This document shows, piece after piece, positions 55,901-64,000 of a stretch of 64,000 bases of DNA (position 1 is the stretch's first letter; each line of letters begins with the position of its first letter). Where the stretch lies: assembly GCA_022266195.1 (NCBI GenBank), contig WHVY01000009.1, positions 682,001 to 746,000 on the forward strand. The letters run 5' to 3'. This DNA is from Tetranychus cinnabarinus (taxonomy: Eukaryota; Arthropoda; Arachnida; Trombidiformes; Tetranychidae). The notes beneath the pieces are model-generated. The model did not search any database. It saw only the letters and a list, made by a program, of their open reading frames with translations, and had not been told where the DNA came from. A program made the position numbers and the translations under genes.

Positions 55901-58900
55901 TTTTCATCATTTTACTTCTTTATTTGTGCAGAGAAAAAGAGTTTCCCATTTGAAAACTTTTCACTTTTGATTAAAGTTCAATTTTCGTGATTCACAAACT
56001 TTTGTGTTTTTACTCCATTGTGAGAATCGACTCTTTTGTCGAAAACTTTTCAATCTGCTTTTCTGTTCGATCTTTTCAGTCTTTTCTTGAAAATGTTTTC
56101 TTCTCTCCATTAGCAGGAAAGAGAAAGAGTTTTCTCCGTTATTTGCATTTATATTGGATAGATATGAAATCCATAAGGTATTATCAAAATTCCAACTCCC
56201 TGTTATCCAATAAATTTTCACTCCCTTCATTGATGCAGGAAAAACATTCATGTTTGGATATGGAAAATGTTGTACATAAACTTGATTCTTTGCACAGAAA
56301 AAAAGTGTTTTTTTCCCTGAAAGAAGAAGGCTTCCCATATGACAGGGTGCAAAAGTGTTTCTTTATGAGCATTCATTTTGTAAATGATGTTGAACATGTG
56401 CCAGAACTTTATTCATGGATATTTATTAAACTTGTTGTTGCATCTCCTTTTGGTGCATTAAGAGTGTGTTTACCCAAAGTATACTTGATGTGAAATGTTT
56501 GTGTGAAAAGAAGTGCAAAAAATGAGGAAACCCATTTGAAATATTGAGCAAGTAATCTTTGAGCTTGACATTGAAACAAGCATTTTGTCACCAAAAGAGA
56601 GTAATTTGTAAATAATTGTGAAATATTTTTCGAAAAAAAAAATATTCGAATTTTCCTTTTTTCCAACTTTAATCTTGGCTTTTAGAATTTTTATATCTTT
56701 CGAAATGTCGAGTAGCAATTTAAACAGATTAATGCTTTTGAAACTCGAAGCTTGAAATCGTTCAGTGAACTTGCAACATGTGATATGGGTTCCAGGTTTC
56801 ACCTGATTGAGTTTTTAATTGGCACTGAAATCGAAATTGAATTGGATTTAACTTTCGAAGGAAAACTATGAGAGAATCACAGATGACCTAATCTTTTATA
56901 ATAAGCCGACAACTTGAACAGTTTCTATTGGCTGCTTTTTGTTGGTTTTTTTTTTCGTTACCTTAGACAGTTGCTGAGATTAATCTTGATTCAAAGAAAA
57001 TCAGCTTTTACTCTTTTCATCTTCTTTTAAAGGTTAATCAAGTTTCCATATAAATGTAAAGTTTCACACGATTCCATGTTGAGGATAAGAGTGAAAACAA
57101 AAATCTGGATTTTGATCACTTAATATTTGTTCAACGTCAAGTTAACTTTTTTTTACATCAACCTGACTACAAGAAGTAAAAAGATTCAACAATTTTTCAT
57201 GTTATCTTCAGAATAAAATGAACACACGGATAAAGAGAGAAGCAAATGTGTGCATTTACATGATGTAAAGCTGCAATTAGATTGATGAGCTTACGAAGCG
57301 TTCCATTTAAACTCAATTGAACAACATGAAACTGTCTCTCTGTTAAAAGTTAATCTCATGTAACTGATGAAAACTAATAAGCTTACAAGATTGTTAAAAG
57401 GCAATATTATCCTCAACATCGCCCAAGGAAACGATAACAGCATTCAATCGTTACAAATGGAAAGAGAAAATTCTTTTCCTAAAGAATACAGAGGAATGCA
57501 GAAACGTCAAATTCGAACTGATAAACTTCAAAAAGTCGATAAAAAATTAAATTCGAGTATCGAGTTGATAAAAACACAAATGCACTGGTAAACACACGAT
57601 ACAATGAAATGTGAATACCAACCATTTTTGCTGTCAAAAAGTTATTTAGACATTTCCTATTCAGCTAATTCTGACGAAAAGAAATTAAAAGCAGAAAAGA
57701 GAAGAGAAAAAAATATTTTCGTTTCAACCCAAATATTGAAATTTGTATAACATTTTCCAACATTGGTCAGTGTCCAATTTTTGTGATTTCATTTCTTCTT
57801 TTGTTATTTCTACTCTTTCGACTCCAATTTCACTGTCAACCTCATTTCAGTATAATTGAAAGTGAAGGAATCTGTTTCAGGTAACCAATCCAGTTGAACT
57901 CTAAAAATGAGAGATAAAAAGATTTTCCAGAGAAACTTTGTTTTCTCCACTTTTGCTTTCCTTCCCAACCAATCCAGTCAATTTTCATCTCATTTTTATA
58001 CGCTGTTGATGGACATTATGAAATGTAAATGGCAAGTCAAACAGAAACAAATGGTTCAACATTTGCTCAACTTTTTTACTTTCATTTTTCATCTTTGCTG
58101 GAATCCAATTTTTCCTTTTTCCTTCTTCCATTACTTTTTTCGTTGCTTTTAAAACTTCCTTTCAATGTTGTTCAATTTTCTTGGGAAATACATCTCACTA
58201 TGAGTTGGCACCCAATCCTCAGCAAGATCCTTTTCTTTGGCCTATTATGTTAATATCGAGATATGAAATGGTTAATGTTCAAAAGAATTGCTTTTCTTTC
58301 TTTTATTGATCAATCTTGTTTGACCGCGATTCTGGGTTAAATATGTCTTTAATGGTTAATGTTGAGTATTGCATTGGACAATATAAATGCACTTCTAATT
58401 AAATACATAGTCACTTGTGCATAATGGCTGACTGGCCACTAACCTTTTGCTTGATATAAAAGTTTCATTTTATTGATCATTTTCCTCTTCTTTTGTTCAT
58501 TTTGTTTATTAATTTTTGTTTTTCTTGTTCAACACAACAAGCTAAATATTATTACGAGCTCATTAACTAAGAGGATACAAAAAATGGCAAAATCAACAAA
58601 ACATTCAATGTAATCATCGCTACTAATGATGTTTACTCTAATAATCTGTGTTCGTTTGTGCATACAAATATTGATTACAGTAATAAATTGAAATGGTTCA
58701 GTGTAAAGGAACAACATTCAAAGTATTAAAATATATTTTGACGAGTAGAAGTGAAATAAAATTTAAAAGAATCACGAAAAAAAGGAAAATTGCAATTGTC
58801 AGTTGGTTCGTTAGTCTCATTGTGCTTCTGCATACCTGAGATGCTTTTAAAATGATCAGCAAATGTCTCAATTGCAACTGATTGATTGATTGAAATCAAC

Positions 58901-61900
58901 AATCGTTCATGCTTCGTAACTTCCAAAAGCCATTGAATCCAAATTTCACACCTGAATCTCGCACAAAAGTAGCATTATAAACTCTGTCAAACTGTCAAAA
59001 CCGAGTTAATCAAAAGTTGGTTCAACAGGATTTTAACCATTTACACTTTGATAACTTCGTCAACTCAGAGAAATCAGAGAAAGATCAAGAGAATCAAAAG
59101 TCCGGTGCATTTAGAACCCAAGAATTGCGAAGAGACTTTTGTTCACGTTAACCAAAATTCGAAAGAAACAGTCTTCCATGATGCAGAGTCGCTGCAATAT
59201 CGACAGTAAAATCTAAAAGAATCCTTCAGATGAAAGATTTTTCGAAAGGCTTAACATTTTGTAAAAGCTAATGTTTTGATACAATTCGTTGTCGACGATT
59301 CGATGTTGGTGAATGTTTCTGAAAAGTAAAACATTGAATTCTGGTTAAAGTTATTCGGCATCAAAATGCATTCGTATGTCATAATTTATTGAACCATCAA
59401 CTGGAGAAGAAACTTATCAAATTAAATTCAAAAAAAAGTTGTACAACTGTTTGGTGGTAAAATGGATGATATATTAGGTCATCCAAAACAAAATGATCGG
59501 CTTCGTAATATTTTGATTTTCTTTATTTATGAGTCGATTTAAATGAAATTTCGTACACTAAATATGTATATGTTCAACATGGACAATCTGTTGCTATCTT
59601 TAGCGCGACTTTTAGACTACATTCACGCGGTCACACCCGTTGAGGTCATTTACCGCTCGATTCGAAATTGTCTATAATTCAGATAAATCAATTATCACAG
59701 GATTTTCGTCTTGCTCGCAAGATACTTTATGCTTCTGGGCTTCGACTGATCGAAAAATTTATTGACTAACTTGATTCTTCATGCTCGAAGCTCGCGATCT
59801 CTGCGATTACACTCTTAGTCTTTTGAGCGATATTTTTTCCTTCGTTTGGAACTGAAATCCAAAACTTCCCGGTCGATTCAGAGGCGCTACCACTACCTAA
59901 CAATTTTATAAACTTCAAGTGTACAAAACCAGCGCTAAATTTCGAAAATACAGGAAAAATCACGATTTCGACCATTTAGGGCTTCGAAATTCGATTTTTC
60001 ATAATTTGTTCGAAGTCGATCGTGATTATCCAGAATTTAATAAGATGGTTAGATAGAGTAACAAATAGGCTTTGAAAAAATGTATTATGCTAGCGCATAC
60101 GCCAAGTGATTAGTAAGTTAAAGCATCTCAAAGTCCGATCATTTTGTTTTGGATGACCTAATATTTCAAGTTCTTGTTCAGTTACTGGAGAAGCAAAAGA
60201 CTGAAACTTTTCTCTCTTTTCCTTTTACTTTTCATTATTTTCTCCTCACTTTTATTTGGTGCATTTTTGTAAATTTTGGAAACACTGAAAATGAAAATAA
60301 TTGACAGGAAAAAGAGAAAAGTTTTCTCAATTGATTTCTCTTGCATTTCATGTATTTTACTGATTCTTGATTGAATTTTATCCAAAACTTTACCTTCGCT
60401 ATTGTTGGCCACATTTCTTTGTCAACCAATAATGAGCAGTAAAGTATATTATTTCATGATAAACCATCTTGTTTTGGTTATTTCATTTCAAACTACATTA
60501 ACAGAAGTGAATAGATAAAGTTATTTCTTGTTCATTTATTTAATAACAAATCATGAGTTTCAACTTTTTTTGTCTTCGATTTTCATTTTTTGCTTCTCTT
60601 TATTTCCATTCAATTCTACTTTTTTGCTGAAAATTCAATCAAAAGTGGTTCCTTTTGTGTCGTTATTACAACTAGAATAATGAGAGAAACCAAAATTGCA
60701 ATCAATGAAGAGAAAAAAAGGTTTTTTCTTCTTTTACTTTTTTTCACTTTGTTCGACTTCAGATAATCGGCGACAATAATGAATCGAGAATTTGCTTTTT
60801 CTTTTCATTTCCTTAAAAACGAAACTCGAATCAAAACAAATGTTTACTTTGACAAAAGTTTTTCTTTTCTTTATTCACTTTTCATGCACTTTCACATCAC
60901 CATGATGAATGGCAGAGTTTTGCTCATTAAAGGCAACAATTGAAAGTGAAAATTGCAACTTTAATTGTTGAAACTTTGCTACAATTTTCTGAGAAAAAAG
61001 AAAAAGAAAAAACTCGAACTAAATATCAATTAAAAGTTGAAAAATGATTGAAGTTTAAACTTTAATTGCTCCAAGTTGTTCAACTTTTAACGGAAGTTTG
61101 CAACTGTTCTGAACACGATAAAAGTAGTGATAATTATGATGAGATGTTGAGCAGTTGAACGTGTTTGGTTGAAAGTTGAACATTTTCAATTCTTGAAGCA
61201 TTCTGCAAGAATAAATGTGATAATAGTTGGAACATTAAAAACAAAATAAAGAGTCAAAGTATTAATAATATATGAAATATAATAGTTATGGAAGAAGAGA
61301 TAAAATTAATAAAAATTCACTCCCAGTGTTGGAGTTGAATAATAAAAGTTGCATTAAAAAAGTAACAACAGTCTAAGTAAATAGTGTGGAATTGGCAAAG
61401 GTTAAAACTTGTGCAAAACCTTTCCTCATCAACAGTAATTTCCGAAGCTCATCAGTTTACAGATCAACTTGGTTCATCAATCAGCTTATAATTTAACTCT
61501 CAAAATGAGCAGTCGTTAAGCACAGCATTTCAACATTCATTAACAAATTCACCGAATTTATTTGACTAATGATGGTGACACTGATTGCTGTTATCGATTA
61601 TTTAATGCTGATTTCCAATCCATTTCACGCGAATATCAATTTCTTTTAAACAAAATTTTCGAGCATTTTCACATTGTCAAAGTTTCTGTTCGAAAATATG
61701 CAAACAGATCAGCTTATTTTAAAATCTTTAGTCACTCGACTTTTCTTTCAACTTTTTCTTGTTGAAACTTCAATAATAATTTGAATATTGTTCCAATTTC
61801 GGCATTTGGAACAATGTTTTGATCTCCAAAATCCAGAGTTATCGAGTAACATTCTTTTGCAAGGAAAATGAGTTCAAAATGTAACTCAATTGAATCGTGA

Positions 61901-63108
61901 AATTAACGATGGATAATCTCTGATCGGGAAACGGATCGATAGAATAAATCTTTAAGCTGAAATAACTAGAAACTAGAGTCGATTTTGACAATGATCAGAT
62001 TTGATGATTCGATCAACTAACATTGTTTGATGTTATGCATTCGGAAACAAAAACGATCAATTGAGAAAACTCAGAGTAGAATCGGGAACATTTTGAAAAA
62101 TTTTGAGCTTTGAACCAAAATGGTTTTGGTGATTTATAATAAGTAAAAATTTTAACTCTTTTTTTTCTGTATTTTCTTTCCAGGCTGTTTCCAAATCGAA
62201 ATTGAATATATTCAGTGGACTGAGACACCATCGTTAGTCGCCATAGCTATCGCTCTATTTGGTATTATGTTAACATTTTTCACTATGGTTGTGTTTATCA
62301 AGCATAACAACACGCCAGTTGTTAAAGCTTCGACCCGTGAGCTTTCTTACATGATTTTATTGGGAATGTATCTTTGTTATATAACAACCTTTGCCCTTAT
62401 CGCAATGCCAACCCAGGAAACTTGTTTTGTAACCCGAGTATTACCTGGCTTTAGTTTTGCCGTTATCTACGCTTCCCTGGTAACCAAGACTAACAGAATT
62501 GCTCGCATTTTAGCGGGCTCCAAGAAACGCATAATAACCAAGAAACCTCGTTTCATGTCCTCTTCAGCTCAAGTTGTTATATCTATTATTTTGATACTCA
62601 TTGAGACGGGTATAATTGGTTTCATGCTCTTTAAAGAACCAGCCGATTCCAAGTTGGATTATCCCGTATTGGATAAAGTTATTTTAGTGTGCAATACAAC
62701 CTCAGCTGGAATCATTGCCCCTTTAGGTTTTGACTTTTTTCTCATTGCAATGTGTACCGTTTACGCCATCAAAACTCGCAATGTTCCAGAAAACTTTAAC
62801 GAAGCCAAATTCATCGGGTTCACCATGTACACAACCCTTGTCATCTGGATCGCCTTTGTTCCCATCTACTTTGGCTCCGACCTAAAGGTACTCACCATGT
62901 GTCTCTGCATCTCCTTCAGCGCACTGGTTGCTTTGGTTCTCCTCTTTTTCCCCAAACTTTACATAATCCTTTTCAAACCAGAGAAAAATAATCGCTCCTT
63001 TTTCACGACTGCCAAGAATGTACGTTGTCACATTGGCTATGTACCGACACTGGGCATCTCTCGCCATTCCTCACATTCAACCTCAGAATTTTCAGTCGAC
63101 TCTCCAAG
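13281..63108 (+). CDS. Group I metabotropic glutamate receptor (mGluR1/5-like), 7 exons, 3' end outside the window
   Basis: This is a class C G-protein-coupled receptor for glutamate. Exons are 13281-13934, 31143-31332, 33871-34117, 36955-37244, 37475-37908, 39496-39622 and 62184-63108; phases 0, 1, 2, 1, 0, 1, 2 agree at every GT-AG junction, giving 955 complete codons. Order: signal peptide (1 to about 35-44), Venus-flytrap domain (about 47-590), nine-cysteine CRD (C595, C599, C614, C615, C618, C621, C633, C636, C649), seven helices (about 662-908). Glutamate-contact residues known in mGluR1 are kept: Y78, R82, S213, T236, D256, Y284, D365, R370, K474. The second intracellular loop ILAGSKK..TKKPRFMS is diagnostic of group I, which couples to Gq and phospholipase C. 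C728-C817, K749-E854, W869 and PKLY (904-907) are standard class C features. The tail continues past 63108. Confidence 0.96.
14463..14963 (+). repeat. Inverted repeat copy 1 (~500 bp), intron 1
   Basis: It is the reverse complement of 38857-39359 (coordinates sum to 53820-53822). The middle is nearly identical; the edges are more diverged. No terminal inverted repeats or clear target duplication are visible. The 80-codon frame at 14681-14923 starts with TTG and differs by one residue from its mirror, which reflects recent duplication rather than proof of coding. Confidence 0.9.
18940..19220. repeat. Purine-rich tract with GATGA/GGAAA runs
   Basis: The plus strand is dominated by A and G, with imperfect repeats of GATGAAG, GGAAAGG and similar words. 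It is low-complexity intron DNA that could form triplex structures; no gene is seen. Confidence 0.55.
24842..25401. mobile_element. Mariner-like non-autonomous element (560 bp)
   Basis: Terminal inverted repeats read CAGGGTGTTAGAAAATCAAC on the left and, reverse-complemented, CGGGGTGTTAGAAAATCAAC on the right. Each continues to about 32 bp (24842-24873 and 25370-25401) and is flanked by TA (24840-24841 and 25402-25403). The interior is AT-rich and non-coding, so this is a MITE that would depend on a transposase elsewhere. It lies in mGluR intron 1. Confidence 0.88.
31143..31332 (+). CDS. mGluR exon 2: Venus-flytrap domain, ligand-pocket segment
   Basis: It encodes residues 219-281 plus one base: VQNLLQLFAIPQIGYSATS carries the pocket residue T236, RVVPSDELQA carries D256, and NWTYISAIYTDG leads to the next exon. 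The acceptor is CAAAAG and the donor GTTAGT. The ATG-like start seen just upstream is really TTG in the intron and is not a start. Confidence 0.95.
31333..33870 (+). other. mGluR intron 2 (2.5 kb)
   Basis: The intron runs from GTTAGT to GACAG. It is low-complexity AT-rich sequence. The open frame at 33298-33609 has a hydrophobic start but begins with TTG and overlaps a second long frame; I see no real gene. Confidence 0.8.
33871..34117 (+). CDS. mGluR exon 3: Venus-flytrap lobe II
   Basis: It encodes residues 282-363: GNYG with the ligand-contact Y284, then VVACFCEGMTVRGILKA, a highly conserved group I stretch, then ATGEFLLVG. C302 matches the cysteine that links the ligand domain to the cysteine-rich domain in mammalian mGluRs. 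The mGluR1 Glu just after the GNYG tyrosine is Ser286 here. The donor is GTAAGT. Confidence 0.96.
34118..36954 (+). other. mGluR intron 3 (2.8 kb)
   Basis: The intron runs from GTAAGT to TTTAG. It contains the 425-bp mariner-like element at 35049-35473; no gene is seen in the remainder. Confidence 0.85.
35049..35473. mobile_element. Mariner-like non-autonomous element (425 bp)
   Basis: It has perfect 31-bp terminal inverted repeats starting TTAGGGAAACCCGAAAGTCT, at 35049-35079 and in reverse complement at 35443-35473. TA dinucleotides flank it at 35047-35048 and 35474-35475. The interior is AT-rich without a transposase frame. The perfect termini suggest relatively recent insertion. Confidence 0.9.
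36955..37244 (+). CDS. mGluR exon 4: Venus-flytrap lobe II, second half
   Basis: The acceptor TTCTTTAG completes the split Ser codon of SDGWSDR, which carries the ligand residues D365 and R370. Then come EGYEVEASGGISVRIHSP and NTRNPWFKEFWEFKFNC, typical of mGluR1/5. The donor is GTAATT. The proline-rich segment 435-453 replaces the variable loop of vertebrate receptors. Confidence 0.96.
37475..37908 (+). CDS. mGluR exon 5: end of the Venus-flytrap domain and start of the cysteine-rich domain
   Basis: It follows a 230-bp intron (37245-37474). It encodes QDTKLAFVIKAIW, with K474 matching the ligand-binding K409 of mGluR1. Then follow MAYGLHNMQKKMCP, GDPPGRYDIMNFQ, YDYLHVGSWD and VCSKPCEKGYAK, the first two cysteines of the cysteine-rich domain. 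The donor is GTGAGT, after codon 605. The frame stays open past the donor to 37986, but that extension breaks homology. Confidence 0.95.
37909..39495 (+). other. mGluR intron 5 (1.6 kb)
   Basis: The intron runs from GTGAGT to TTTCAG. Its second half contains copy 2 of the 500-bp inverted repeat (38857-39359). Nothing else is recognised. Confidence 0.85.
38857..39359 (-). repeat. Inverted repeat copy 2 (~500 bp), intron 5
   Basis: It is the mirror of 14463-14963, about 24 kb away in the opposite orientation. The two copies flank exons 2-5. No repeat termini of a known transposon class are visible at its ends. Confidence 0.9.
39496..39622 (+). CDS. mGluR exon 6: cysteine-rich domain
   Basis: It encodes residues 606-647 plus one base: CCWVCVPC, then YHCENCPLGWWPDDNQT, holding six of the nine cysteines. 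The acceptor is TTTTCAG and the donor GTAAAT, in phase 1. The last cysteine (C649) is supplied by exon 7. Confidence 0.95.
47034..47395. repeat. Foldback: inverted arms of ~117 bp around a ~125-bp loop
   Basis: 47034-47153 is an imperfect reverse complement of 47279-47395. Shared words include CTAACATGTACAGG, AGAGGTCAAATAAAGATTT and GCGTTCG. The right arm is also part of the direct unit repeated at 48253-48812, so this ~110-bp motif is present three times. Confidence 0.8.
47150..47727 (+). repeat. Direct repeat unit, copy A (~575 bp)
   Basis: It is collinear with 48253-48812, starting AGTCACATGTT and ending with ATTTACCTTCCTGA. Long shared words include GGATATGACTGATTCATACC and GATAAAAAGAAGCCGTAAA. 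Many substitutions and small indels show that the duplication is old. No coding frame is evident. Confidence 0.85.
47755..48125 (-). pseudogene. Integrin alpha FG-GAP repeat fragment, broken
   Basis: On the minus strand, one frame around 48046-47940 reads FGYSILLADINGD, then LIVGAPLYFPD, then RRGDIGRV, a clear integrin alpha-subunit FG-GAP blade. The calcium-loop residues expected between DINGD and LIVGAP (four residues) are missing. A stop lies just before FGY and another just after GRV, where IYQSNNVVSIHAKLKI continues. After a further frame change, 47817-47762 reads RFGSTLAELCDINFDGY, the start of the next blade. Upstream, LASIYGFQ (near 48100) fits the preceding blade. It is non-functional, antisense to the mGluR gene and lies between the two direct repeat copies. 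Family assignment is from motif recognition only. Confidence 0.8.
48253..48812 (+). repeat. Direct repeat unit, copy B (~560 bp)
   Basis: This is the second copy of 47150-47727 in the same orientation, about 1.1 kb downstream. It lacks the preceding inverted arm found before copy A. Its immediate left neighbour is the integrin fragment. Confidence 0.85.
54459..54575. repeat. 13-bp minisatellite, about 9 units, of CTCAnnnTGAG type
   Basis: Units of 13 bp are in register: CTCAAAATGAGTA, CTCAAAATGAGCT, CTCATAGTGAGCT, CTCAGATTGAGCT and so on, degenerating after the seventh. The core CTCA-N3-TGAG is its own reverse complement, so each unit has dyad symmetry. Confidence 0.9.
59474..60161. mobile_element. 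Mariner-like element, internally degenerate (688 bp)
   Basis: It has 27-bp perfect terminal inverted repeats beginning TTAGGTCATCCAAAACAAAA (59474-59500 and 60135-60161), flanked by TA at 59472-59473 and 60162-60163. The TTAGGTCATCC end is typical of mariner elements. The interior is more base-balanced than its surroundings, but I find no transposase frame with DD34D-type motifs; the 69-codon minus-strand frame (59975-59766) is unrecognised. It lies in mGluR intron 6. Confidence 0.9.
62184..63108 (+). CDS. mGluR exon 7: entire seven-helix domain and start of the tail
   Basis: The acceptor TTTCCAG completes the Gly codon before C649, the last cysteine of the cysteine-rich domain. The whole heptahelical region is on this exon. 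Key stretches are NNTPVVKASTRELSYMILLG, SLVTKTNRIARILAGSKK, ITKKPRFMSSSAQ, ILVCNTTSAGIIAPLGF, KTRNVPENFNEAKFIGFTMY and WIAFVPIYFGSDLKV. Then come PKLYIILFKPEKN and the proximal tail FTTAKNVRCHIG. The i2 loop and NFNEAK resemble group I receptors more than groups II or III. The exon ends in phase 2 at GTAAGT (63109), in a Ser-rich tail segment. Confidence 0.97.
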
Positions 63109-64000
63109 GTAAGTAACTTTTCAACTGCAAATGCTTCCAAATTGTCAAGCTCAATTAGTTCATTACAAGCTGAAATTTGAAGATCAATCAAAATCTTAAG
63201 GAAAGTTCAAGCCTTTTTCATCAAGAAAATGAATCTCGATGAATTTCGAAAAAGTCGAAGAATATTTTTTTCTGGTTTCGCAGTCATTTATTTCAATTCA
63301 TTTGAGCATCTCAAGTGCTTAGCAAATAGATGGCGAAAATTACTTGAAACTCTAGAGATTAAGCATTTGATCCTGCAACATAATGCAAAGTCAATTTTTC
63401 ACAATTCATGGTAAAAAGAAAAGGAAAGAAGTGGAAAAATCCAAATGATATCTTCATGACTGTCAAAAGAGTGTAACATGTTTGTGATGTTGAACACAAA
63501 TGAATACATTTGAGCATCACATTTGAGTAGTTAGATTAAGTTGAATGTTCATTATCATGTCAGGGATGAAATGAATTTGTCTTTACCCAGAAAAGTTGGA
63601 AAAATAATTTCATTTCGTTTCTTCTGATTGATTCGAGTTTTCTTTTTACTTGTGTTTTCAAAACATTATTTGGTTAACTGATGAAGTAAAATGAAATAAT
63701 CAAGTAACGTTGAATGATACGAATAATTTGTTTTTTTTTCATCTTTCAAAAGAGTAACGAGAGAAGATGGAAAAAAGAGGAAAAAATTGTTCCCTTCCAT
63801 GTTCAATATATTGAACTGAAACATGGATGGAGAAACTCGAAATAAAGTTAAACTCTCATGAAATGTCATCATGTTGTGGGAGGCAAATTAAACCTCTACT
63901 AGGTACAGATATAATGATAATAGTGATTGAGATGAAAATGCTCATCTTCTTGCATTTCTTTATTGCTTTTATTTGAACATTGATAAATTGTCAGATAACT
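63109..64000 (+). other. mGluR intron 7 (incomplete)
   Basis: It begins GTAAGT and has no further exon or element before the window ends. The exon(s) for the cytoplasmic tail, where group I receptors carry Homer-binding motifs, must lie to the right. Confidence 0.75.

Larger units (their letters stand above)
39623..62183 (+). other. mGluR intron 6 (22.6 kb)
   Basis: This is the largest intron, between the cysteine-rich and transmembrane exons. It holds the foldback and direct-repeat cluster with an integrin fragment (47034-48812), the 13-bp minisatellite (54459-54575) and a mariner-like element (59474-60161). The longest open frame, 55987-56493, starts with GTG and has no recognisable domain. 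Elsewhere it is AT-rich low-complexity sequence. Confidence 0.85.

Noticed and set aside
55987..56493. 168-codon open frame, the longest in intron 6, with a 125-codon frame on the other strand.
   Set aside because: The GTG start, lack of any recognisable domain and AT-rich residue content fit chance.

Overview
The window is AT-rich eukaryotic DNA, with long A/T-rich introns, GT-AG splice sites and no bacterial gene layout. It holds the 5' parts of two neuronal glutamate-receptor genes arranged head to head. Protein similarity, very compact intergenic spacing beside large introns, and a TCAGT-type initiator suggest an arthropod, possibly a mite or other chelicerate. That placement is inference; no rRNA or mitochondrial marker is present to test it.

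Left (1-11169, minus strand): four exons of a kainate-type ionotropic glutamate receptor (11169 down to 6471). They encode the signal peptide and about 200 residues of the amino-terminal domain; the remaining exons lie left of the window. Centre (11115-13335): a near-perfect inverted repeat of about 666 bp per arm around an 889-bp spacer. Each arm carries one gene's putative promoter, 5'UTR with three tiny uORFs, ATG and first 17-18 codons, so two unrelated receptor families begin with the same 17 residues. Right (13281-63108, plus strand): seven exons of a group I (mGluR1/5-like) metabotropic glutamate receptor, 955 complete codons, covering signal peptide, Venus-flytrap domain, cysteine-rich domain and all seven membrane helices. 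The C-terminal tail continues beyond the window.

The 17.2-kb intron 1 and 22.6-kb intron 6 make up most of the right part. Introns 1, 3 and 6 hold three non-autonomous mariner-like elements with intact terminal inverted repeats and TA target sites (24842-25401, 35049-35473, 59474-60161). A second inverted pair of about 500 bp (14463-14963 and 38857-39359) sits in introns 1 and 5, around exons 2-5. Intron 6 also has a repeat cluster (47034-48812): a foldback, two diverged direct copies of a ~570-bp unit, and between them a broken integrin-alpha FG-GAP fragment on the minus strand. A 13-bp minisatellite of self-complementary units lies at 54459-54575.

The two genes would give the cell a fast (ion channel) and a slow (Gq-type GPCR) glutamate receptor. 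Their mirrored 5' ends suggest that they share regulatory input. No tRNA, rRNA, CRISPR array or complete transposase gene was found. Other open frames are short, often lack an ATG, and look like chance.
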